DNA from: Tenuifilum sp040752515
Lineage (GTDB): Bacteria > Bacteroidota > Bacteroidia > Bacteroidales > Tenuifilaceae
Reading direction: 5' to 3'
DNA: 64,000 nucleotides
Assembly (NCBI GenBank): GCA_040752515.1
Contig: JBFMGQ010000004.1
Span: 1 to 64,000, forward strand
The notes beneath the pieces were generated by a model. The model searched no databases, was not told the origin of the DNA, and saw only the letters and a list, made by a program, of their open reading frames with translations. Positions within the stretch are counted from its first letter, which is position 1; every line of letters begins with the position of its first letter. This document shows positions 43,971 through 51,800 of this stretch, piece after piece. The position numbers and the translations under genes are program-made.

Positions 43971-45839
43971 TTACTCAACATACAAATTTCTATTTTTGGG
44001 ATACCTTACCGAATAGGTTAAAATGAGCTCCTTGAATTGCCCTGCGGGAATAGTAAGATCCCACCGTACCTCACCGGTATCGGGAGTAACCGTTGCGTTT
44101 GTCTTCTCGAGCAGGGTTACCTTTATCTCTTCATTTACCGATACTGGTATTTGGTCTAAAACGGTAATTCGAATATCCTGAATTTTGTTATTCTTAATGG
44201 TTATCTTCCAGCCGCGGGTTTCCTCTTTACTACTTCCAATTAGCTGCTTCTTGGTAATCTCTTTTACTTTTTCACGCTTAACGGATATGGATTTATCAAT
44301 TCCCAATGAAAGCTGTAGGGTATCGAGTGCCTTACGTGTATCTATAAGTGTTGAACCGGTAAATGTGTTTTCAAAGAATACGTTTGCTTCGCCATCGAGC
44401 AGGTTATACATTTCCCATGCCGGTATATTTACCCAAAGGTATGCTCCCTTGTCAACCTTTGGAGTAGTTGAATACTTAAACTCGGCAGGAATTTCGTAGG
44501 TAAGCAGCTTTACGTCCTGCGATTTATTCTCCGACTCAAATGAGAAGGGTTTTGCCAGTTCAAATTCAACACTTGTAGGCTTTTCAATGATTCCCGATTC
44601 CGTAACCGCTCCACCTGTTATCTTTGGCTTTGGGACTTCCTTTTTTACTTCGCTTTTCCGACTCCTATCATAATCATCGCTGGCTATCCCTACAACTGTC
44701 ACCTCCTCGAGCATTACCTCATCCTCTTCCATTACTACATTGATAGTATTTGAATTGATAGGTTGTGTAAGGGATTTAAAGCCTAACATGCTAAATGTTA
44801 AACTGTTAGCATCGGTCGGTATATTGATGCTATACTTTCCATCGGTATCGGCAATGGTACCAATTGACGTTCCGCTAATAACAATGTTGGTGCCCGGCAA
44901 GGGATTCCCTTGGGTATCGGTTACTCGTCCCTGAACGACATTTACAATTTTTCCGTAGCGGGGCGGTTGTAAACCGTAGTTCAACAGGTATGGCTTTAAT
45001 GCAGGAGCAACACCCGAAACATTGGGTTCAGAGTTGGTAAGCTTTACCTTCACATTTTTCCAATCCTCCTTGGTTTCCTGCCTTATATTTGCCTTGTAGA
45101 CCAGAGTTATTGGACGATCAAGAGAGTTTGCCTTTATATCATAACGGGGGAACCATCCGGCATTCTTTACAAGATAGCTAACCACAATGGGTACCTCATT
45201 TTTAGGTGAGGACGTTTCAAGCAAAACCTCAATTTCGCCCGTGGGGGAGTTAGGTTTACTATTAATTATCGAAAGTTGTCTTCGGGTTTCCTCAGTTTTT
45301 TTATTGATTTCGTTGAGCTGTTCGCTTAGCTCAAGGCTCCTGAAACGCAGTTCTTTAATCCGTGAACCATAAAAGCTTGAGGCATCCTTTAGGGTTTGAA
45401 CCGATACCGCTTCGTTTTTTCCGCTTATACTGCGGTTATCGTTCAAAAAGTTTATCTCCTCATTTACTACCCCAATACTTGTGCTTATGGCTTTTTGCTG
45501 TGCCTCAAGATCGGTTAGCTTTTTGGATAGCATTTCTGCCTCCTCATTCTTAACCTTTTTGCTCAGGTAGTTATTTGAATGGTTAATAGATTCAATGGAA
45601 ACCCCTTCGGGTGTCTTAATGCTTATGGTTTTAAAATCGATATAGGGTGAAAGGCCTGTGAAACTAATTTTGGTTCGCCCCTCAGGAAGGTTAACTTGGG
45701 CCTTACGGGTTATTGAGGCTGCATCAAGGTAAATAACCACATCGGTAATATTTGAGTTAACCTCAACAGCTTTTTGAGCTGAAATGCTATAGGGTATAAC
45801 CTGTAGCACTAACATTAAAATACATGCTATTCGCTTCAT
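43971..45839 (-). CDS. MuiA-like protein with inserted carboxypeptidase-regulatory-like domain
   Basis: A 622-residue secreted protein (signal peptide MKRIACILMLVLQVIPYSISAQ). The N-terminal and C-terminal parts match the mucoidy-inhibitor A/DUF4139-DUF4140 architecture: N-terminal domain (25-75), coiled coil (about 75-190), then the DUF4139 body. A carboxypeptidase-regulatory-like/CarbopepD_reg insert begins with VVQGRVTDTQGNPLPG and spans about 300-385, ending with EEVTVVG as in SusC-type plug junctions. The insert splits the DUF4139 domain. Its role is unknown. Confidence 0.75.
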   Translation of the reverse strand: MKRIACILMLVLQVIPYSISAQKAVEVNSNITDVVIYLDAASITRKAQVNLPEGRTKISFTGLSPYIDFKTISIKTPEGVSIESINHSNNYLSKKVKNEEAEMLSKKLTDLEAQQKAISTSIGVVNEEINFLNDNRSISGKNEAVSVQTLKDASSFYGSRIKELRFRSLELSEQLNEINKKTEETRRQLSIINSKPNSPTGEIEVLLETSSPKNEVPIVVSYLVKNAGWFPRYDIKANSLDRPITLVYKANIRQETKEDWKNVKVKLTNSEPNVSGVAPALKPYLLNYGLQPPRYGKIVNVVQGRVTDTQGNPLPGTNIVISGTSIGTIADTDGKYSINIPTDANSLTFSMLGFKSLTQPINSNTINVVMEEDEVMLEEVTVVGIASDDYDRSRKSEVKKEVPKPKITGGAVTESGIIEKPTSVEFELAKPFSFESENKSQDVKLLTYEIPAEFKYSTTPKVDKGAYLWVNIPAWEMYNLLDGEANVFFENTFTGSTLIDTRKALDTLQLSLGIDKSISVKREKVKEITKKQLIGSSKEETRGWKITIKNNKIQDIRITVLDQIPVSVNEEIKVTLLEKTNATVTPDTGEVRWDLTIPAGQFKELILTYSVRYPKNRNLYVE

Positions 45840-45893
45840 AAATCATTTTTTTTCAACGTAAGTTAACAAATTTTAATCCAGAAATACAAAAAA

Positions 45894-45920
45894 ATAGGCC
45901 ATGGATTTTCCATGGCCTAT
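45894..45920 (-). terminator. Terminator after the DHS-like gene
   Basis: ATAGGCCATGG and CCATGGCCTAT arms with an A-T closing pair and a 3-base loop. On the minus strand a T tract follows. It lies 28 bases past the stop codon of the DHS-like gene. Confidence 0.8.
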
Positions 45921-45947
45921 GAGTTGTCTATTTGAGATAATTATTTG

Positions 45948-46925
45948 TTACCACCCCAGCACGTAAGCAAAAATTAGAGGTGCCACAATGGTAGCATCGG
46001 ATTCAATAATGAATTTTGGTGTATCGATATTAAGCTTACCCCAGGTTATTTTTTCGTTGGGTACAGCCCCAGAGTATGAACCATAACTGGTGGTTGAGTC
46101 GCTAATTTGGCAGAAATAACTCCAGAAAGGAACTCCGGTTCTCCCCAAATCCTGATGGAGCATGGGAACCACACAAATAGGGAAATCGCCAGCAATGCCA
46201 CCGCCAATCTGGAAGAATCCAACACCCTCAGTGCCGGCGTTGTTGGTGTACCAGTCGGCAAGGAACATCATGTACTCAATACCCGATTTTACGATCGATG
46301 GTTTTAGCTCCCCGGTAATACAGTAAGAGGCAAAGATGTTACCCATGGTTGAGTCTTCCCAGCCGGGAACCACGATAGGCAAGTTCTTTTCGGCAGCAGC
46401 AATCATCCATGAGTTCTTTGGGTCAATTTGGTAGTATTGCTCAAGCACTCCGCTACGTAGCATTTTGTACATGTACTCGTGAGGGAAGTAGCGCTCACCT
46501 TTATCTTGAGCTTCCTTCCAAACATCAAACAGGTGCGATTGCAAACGGCGGAAAGCCTCTTCCTCTGGGATACAGGTATCGGTTACACGGTTTAAGCCGC
46601 TTTGTAGCAGTTCCCATTCCTGTTGAGGGGTAAGATCGCGGTAGTGCGGAACACGTTTATAGTGATTGTGGGCAACCAGATTCATAAGATCCTCTTCAAG
46701 GTTAGCACCGGTGCACGAAATGATTTGAACTTTATCCTGGCGTATCATTTCGGCTAAGCTGATACCAAGCTCAGCGGTGCTCATGGCACCGGCTAGGGTT
46801 ATCATCATCTTTTTCCCGCTCTCAACATGAGCCTTGTAAGCCTTGGCTGCATCAACCAGTGTGGCTGAGTTGAAATGCAGGTAGTGCTTCTCAATAAACG
46901 AGGTTATTGGTTTACTGCTGTTCAT
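45948..46925 (-). CDS. Deoxyhypusine-synthase-like protein (possible homospermidine synthase)
   Basis: A 325-residue member of the deoxyhypusine synthase (DHS) superfamily. Bacteria lack eIF5A, the natural DHS substrate, and bacterial DHS-like enzymes have been described as homospermidine synthases or remain unassigned. NAD-binding and active-site features include LAGAMSTAELG (about 44-54), SCTGANLEEDL (about 70-80) and the catalytic Lys297 in ITWGKLNID. It is 37 bases downstream of rpiB on the same strand. Function is inferred from family only. Confidence 0.78.
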   Translation of the reverse strand: MNSSKPITSFIEKHYLHFNSATLVDAAKAYKAHVESGKKMMITLAGAMSTAELGISLAEMIRQDKVQIISCTGANLEEDLMNLVAHNHYKRVPHYRDLTPQQEWELLQSGLNRVTDTCIPEEEAFRRLQSHLFDVWKEAQDKGERYFPHEYMYKMLRSGVLEQYYQIDPKNSWMIAAAEKNLPIVVPGWEDSTMGNIFASYCITGELKPSIVKSGIEYMMFLADWYTNNAGTEGVGFFQIGGGIAGDFPICVVPMLHQDLGRTGVPFWSYFCQISDSTTSYGSYSGAVPNEKITWGKLNIDTPKFIIESDATIVAPLIFAYVLGW

Positions 46926-46962
46926 TGCTTTTAGTGTTTATAGGTTATACTAAATTGGTATG

Positions 46963-47403
46963 CTACTTTACAGGAATTTTTTCAACTCTACGGGCATGTC
47001 GGCCTCCCTCGAACTGGGCATCAAGAAAAGCTTTGACAATTTGCTTTGCCTCGCTTACACTGACAAACCTTGCGGGAATAGCACAAACATTGGCATCGTT
47101 ATGCTGGCGGGCAAGTGCTGCAATTTCAGGAATCCAGCATAAAGCTGACCGCACGCCCTGATGCTTGTTAGCGGTAATTGATACTCCATTGCCGCTACCG
47201 CAAAGTAAAATGCCTAGCTGGTAATCGCCCTTTTCAATGGCAATTGCCAAAGGATGTGCAAAATCGGGATAATCCACACTATCCTCACTGTGTGTTCCAA
47301 AATCCCATACACTGTAACCTAACTCTGCAAGGTATTTCTTAAGTTCCTCCTTGGTTGCATACCCTGCATGGTCCGATGCTATGGCTAGCGTTGGTTTACT
47401 CAT
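46963..47403 (-). CDS. rpiB: Ribose 5-phosphate isomerase B
   Basis: A 146-residue RpiB, which interconverts ribose 5-phosphate and ribulose 5-phosphate. The N-terminus ASDHAGYATKEEL and GILLCGSGNGVSITANK (active-site Cys about 69) are diagnostic, as is NDANVCAIPARFVS. It is probably co-transcribed with the DHS-like gene. Confidence 0.94.
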   Translation of the reverse strand: MSKPTLAIASDHAGYATKEELKKYLAELGYSVWDFGTHSEDSVDYPDFAHPLAIAIEKGDYQLGILLCGSGNGVSITANKHQGVRSALCWIPEIAALARQHNDANVCAIPARFVSVSEAKQIVKAFLDAQFEGGRHARRVEKIPVK

Positions 47404-47450
47404 ATGATCAATAGATTCAAAATTCCAGATTTATGATTCAAAATTCCATA

Positions 47451-47490
47451 ACCTGTCCCGCGAAGCGGGAACCTGTCCCACGAAGCGGGA
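47451..47490. repeat. Tandem short palindromes
   Basis: Two 20-bp units, each ACCTG then TCCC-G/A-C-gaa-GCGGGA, differing by one base. Same family, some in opposite orientation, at 222-237, 285-299, 1496-1511 and 40484-40498. Confidence 0.75.
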
Positions 47491-47563
47491 ACCGGCTCCG
47501 TTCTAGGGAATTCATAGCTATTCCAAATTCTGAATCCTAAATTCTGAATTCTCAACTAATAAT

Positions 47564-47571
47564 TACCTTTG
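47564..47571 (+). promoter_or_regulatory. Bacteroidota -7 box for hemW
   Basis: TACCTTTG, leaving a leader of about 58 bases before the start at 47635. Confidence 0.55.
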
Positions 47572-47634
47572 CAAAGATAGTTTGTTTTTATGGTTTACAC
47601 ACAAACATTTAGCTTTGCTTAAGCATACCAATTA

Positions 47635-48762
47635 ATGGCAGGGATATATATACACGTACCATTTTGCAGAAAGAAATGCGTTTACTGCGATTTTTACTCG
47701 GTAGGTGAGGGTAAAATGGATAACCATTTTGCCGATTGGGTGCTAAAGGAGCTTAAGTTACGGAGCAACTACATTTCCGACAAAACTATAAAAACCATTT
47801 ATTTTGGAGGTGGAACGCCATCGCTTTTACCGGCATCGGATATCCAAAAAATCATTTCCGGTATAGCCGAATATTTCTCCATCGACCCCCATACAGAGAT
47901 TACCATTGAGGTAAATCCCGATGACATAACCCTTAAGGTGGCCGAGGAGTACCGAAACATTGGCATAAACAGGGTTAGCATTGGAGTTCAGTCATTTAAC
48001 GACAATGAGTTGATTTTTCTTGGCCGAAGGCATAATGTTGAATCATCAATTGAGGCTATTCGTGCTTTTAAGGGTATTGGAATCTCCAATATCAGCATCG
48101 ATTTAATTTACGGGTTACCCAATTCTACCCTAAAGAGTTGGGAGCATTCGCTGCAAATGGCTTTTGAAATGGGCATTCAGCACCTTTCGTGCTACCATCT
48201 TACCTACGAGGATGGAACACCTCTTACCCGCAAAGTTACCAAGGGTTCGGTAAAGCCTCTCGACGAAGTTGGGAGTATAGCTCAGTTCGATTTGCTACGC
48301 GAAATGGCTAATAATAATGGATTCGTCCACTACGAGATATCAAACCTGTCAAAGCCCGGCTACATATCAAGACATAACAGCGGATACTGGCTTGGCGAGG
48401 AATATTTAGGGCTTGGCCCATCGGCACACTCCTACAATAAGATGATGCGCTGGTGGAACCCACCCTCGATTAGAGAATGGGAAAAATCAATACACCAAGG
48501 AACTGAAGTGCTAAACAAAGAAAATATTGATGAGCTTACCCGCTTCAACGAATTACTCATCACTCGCTTACGCACAATGTGGGGTGTTAACCTAAATGAT
48601 GTTGCGAATGGCTTCAATAATGAAATAAGCATTTATCTTCGCAATAAAATACATCCTTTTATTCTATCAGGTAAAATAGTTATGGAAAACGATAAAATAT
48701 TTATTCCCCCTCAACATTACTTTATTAGCGATTCCATAGTTACCGAGTTGCTAATGGTATAA
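47635..48762 (+). CDS. hemW: Radical SAM heme chaperone HemW
   Basis: A 375-residue HemW-like radical SAM protein, which delivers heme to respiratory enzymes. The [4Fe-4S] motif is FCRKKCVYCDF (about 9-19), i.e. CxxxCxYC. Downstream are YFGGGTPSLLP (about 61-71) and NRVSIGVQSFND (about 110-121). The fourth-cysteine form C-x3-C-x2-C-x-C of HemN is not present, as in HemW. It has its own -7 box and is unlinked to heme genes here. Confidence 0.9.
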   Translation: MAGIYIHVPFCRKKCVYCDFYSVGEGKMDNHFADWVLKELKLRSNYISDKTIKTIYFGGGTPSLLPASDIQKIISGIAEYFSIDPHTEITIEVNPDDITLKVAEEYRNIGINRVSIGVQSFNDNELIFLGRRHNVESSIEAIRAFKGIGISNISIDLIYGLPNSTLKSWEHSLQMAFEMGIQHLSCYHLTYEDGTPLTRKVTKGSVKPLDEVGSIAQFDLLREMANNNGFVHYEISNLSKPGYISRHNSGYWLGEEYLGLGPSAHSYNKMMRWWNPPSIREWEKSIHQGTEVLNKENIDELTRFNELLITRLRTMWGVNLNDVANGFNNEISIYLRNKIHPFILSGKIVMENDKIFIPPQHYFISDSIVTELLMV

Positions 48763-48852
48763 ATAAGAGACACTTATTTGGAATAATTATTGCAACTATT
48801 GAGTTGGAAATAACGTTTTACTATATTGCAGGTTTTACTAAAATTTGAATTG

Positions 48853-51800
48853 ATGAAAAATCTTTTGAATTTAGCCTTTGTATTTCTCACGTTAACAGCA
48901 TTTCCTCAACCTAAAACGATTATGCTGCAGGCCGATAATATGCAAATCGGTAAGGAAAATCATGAAAAATTCTTCGCCACATCGCAAAAAAGTTACCGGT
49001 TAAAATTGAAAATTGATTCACTGGAGTGGGAAAAACAGCAGGCCAAGACAGGTGAAACCTACACAAAGCTCTGGTTCAAAAATTCGTTACCCGATGGTAA
49101 CATTGGTGAGCCCGAAATACCAGTAGTTAAGAAATTGATTCGTATCCCGCTTGGCGCTTCCATATCGGCAAGGGTAAACAAATACACGATGGACGAAATT
49201 CAACTTTCAGCCAAAGGCATTCAACACCTATTATTCCCGGTACAGCCATCGGCGCGTAAGGATCAGGATACACTGCAATTACCATTTCACCTTAAGCCCG
49301 AAGCTTATCACAAGTCAACATTTCAAAGCATTAAGCCCGAGGTTTCGGTTGAGGTGCTGGGGAACCTCAGGGGCTTCACCATTGCCCGGTTAACCGTTCG
49401 CCCGGTTGAGTATAACCCAGCTCATCAAAAAATCAGGGTTTTCAGCAATGTTGAGGTTGATATTGATATTCAAGAAACCAATACAAAAAGCGTTTCAGAA
49501 ACCGACCCCTACTATTCGCCATACTTCGACGTTGTATATCAGTCGATGTTGAATGCAGGCGGAGCAGCCTACGATGAGCACCCCGATTTAACCCGATACC
49601 CGGTAAGCATGCTTATTGTATCGCACCGAATGTTTGAAACTGCATTACAACCCTTTGTGGAGTGGAAAACCCAAAAGGGTTTTAGCGTCACCGTGAAGTA
49701 CACCGATGAGATTGGCTCAACAGCCGATGCTATAAAAACATACATACAAAATGTTTACAACTCCGCTACCCCAGAAAATCCAGCACCAACCTTTTTGGTA
49801 ATTGTGGGCGATGTGGAGCAGGTTCCTGCATCGGCTACGGGAACACAATCGGGTAAGCTAACCGACCTTTACTACGCCAGTGTGGATGGCGATAAGTTCC
49901 CTGAAATGTATTACGGTCGCCTCTCGGCAACTAACGAGGCGCAGCTAACAGCCATTATCGACAAGATACTTTACTACGAAAGGTTTCAGTTTTCCGATGC
50001 CTCATACCTGAACAATGCCACGCTTATTGCCGGAGCCGATGCAACCTGGAACCCTGCTATTGCTCAGCCTACCATCAAGTATGCCACTGCCACCCACTTT
50101 AACCCAACCAAGGGGTGGAGCAACATTTACGAATACGGGGTTACCACCGACCCCAACAATCCCCTTGCCATCTCGGGCTATACCGGGTGCTACGACCCAC
50201 AAAGGATTGCCGTTAGCTTTATAAACTACACGGCACATTGTAACGAAACCAACTGGCAAGACCCCGCCCTTAGCACAAGTGCCGTTAATGCATTTACCAA
50301 CGCCCAGCAGTATCCATTTGTTATAGCAAATTGTTGCCTCACTGGTAACTTTGGCTATTCCGAATCGGTTGGCGAGGCATGGTTACGCAAGGCAAACGGT
50401 GGAGCAGTTACCTATATAGGTTCTTCGCCAAACAGCTACTGGAAGGAGGATATGTACTGGGCTGTGGGTGCTTACCCCATGACTGGCGATAACAACGGAT
50501 ACGTCCCCACCTACGATGAATCCACTACCGGTGGTTACGATGCACCCTTTGTAAGCCAATACACCACCGCCGGAGCTATAATGTTTTGCGGCAACCTTGC
50601 GGTTACCCAAGCCGAACTAAACGACTACACACGCCAAATCAATTCAACCTACTACTGGGAAGCCTATAATGTTTTAGGCGACCCATCGCTAATGCCCTAC
50701 TTCAAAGTACCCGAGGTAAACCAAATAACTTTCCCGGCAACCACAGCGGTTGGTGTAAACTCTATAAGCATTGGCGCCAAAGCACGTTCCTACGTTTCGT
50801 TGACCAGAAATGGCCAAATCATTGGAGCCAAATACTATCCTACCGACGATTTGCTGGATATTACAATACCTGTGCAAACCGAGCCCGGAAAAATAGTTTT
50901 AACCGCCACCCGACCCCAAACCCAGCCCTTTATTGATACCATTCAGGTTTTTGTTGCCGATAGCGCTTACTTAACCCTCGCATCGAACACAATTGATGAT
51001 TCCGAAGGGAATAACAATTCCACTGCCGATTACGGCGAGACTTTCAAGGTAAACCTGCTGGTAAAGAACGTGGGCAAAACAAATGCAACAAATATTGGTG
51101 CAAAAATTACCGCAAGCACAGGACTTATTTCATTGACTTCAGTCGATTCAATTGGGATTGGGAGTATTGATGCAGAATCGGAAAAATGGATTAATTCGGC
51201 CTTTACCTTCAGTATCTCATCCAATATCGACGATAAGTACTCACAGGTATTCCCAATTACCTTTACCTCAACCGAGGGTAGCTGGACATCAAACTTAAGA
51301 ATAACTGCCTCCGCACCCAAAATTGTTTACAATGGTTTTACGGTAGTTGACTCCTTAATGGGCAACCGTAACATGCTGGTTGACCGAAACGAAGTGGTTG
51401 ACCTACAGCTTGAGTTCCAAAACAAAGGGAGTTCGTCAATCCCCGATTTTTCGGCACAGGTAACACTTCCCGATTCGCTGATAAATGTGGCAAACATTAA
51501 CCTTGAGCCCATATCGAACCGAACCATACAACCAAGCGAAAAAATATTATTCACAGTCCGGTTAAGCACATCGCCTGAGTTACCCTACGACACTATCCCA
51601 TTTGAGCTCAACTACAACTCAGCAAACTATCCAAAATCTAATGGCCAATTAACCGGGAAGGTGCCCATTTCCCTTTATGGGACTGTCAAGATGATGAATG
51701 GCTCTGCTAAAACTTGTGGAACATTCTTTACCGACTCGGGTGGAGAAAATGCCAACTACAGCAATAGCGAAAACTACAAATTAACATTTGAAGCGCTCAA

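Larger units (their letters stand above)
47404..47634. other. Intergenic region with short palindromes and the hemW promoter
   Basis: Contains two tandem 20-bp units (47451-47470 and 47471-47490), then AT-rich degenerate 'gattcaaaattccag' sequence and the hemW -7 box. No gene is visible. Confidence 0.7.
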
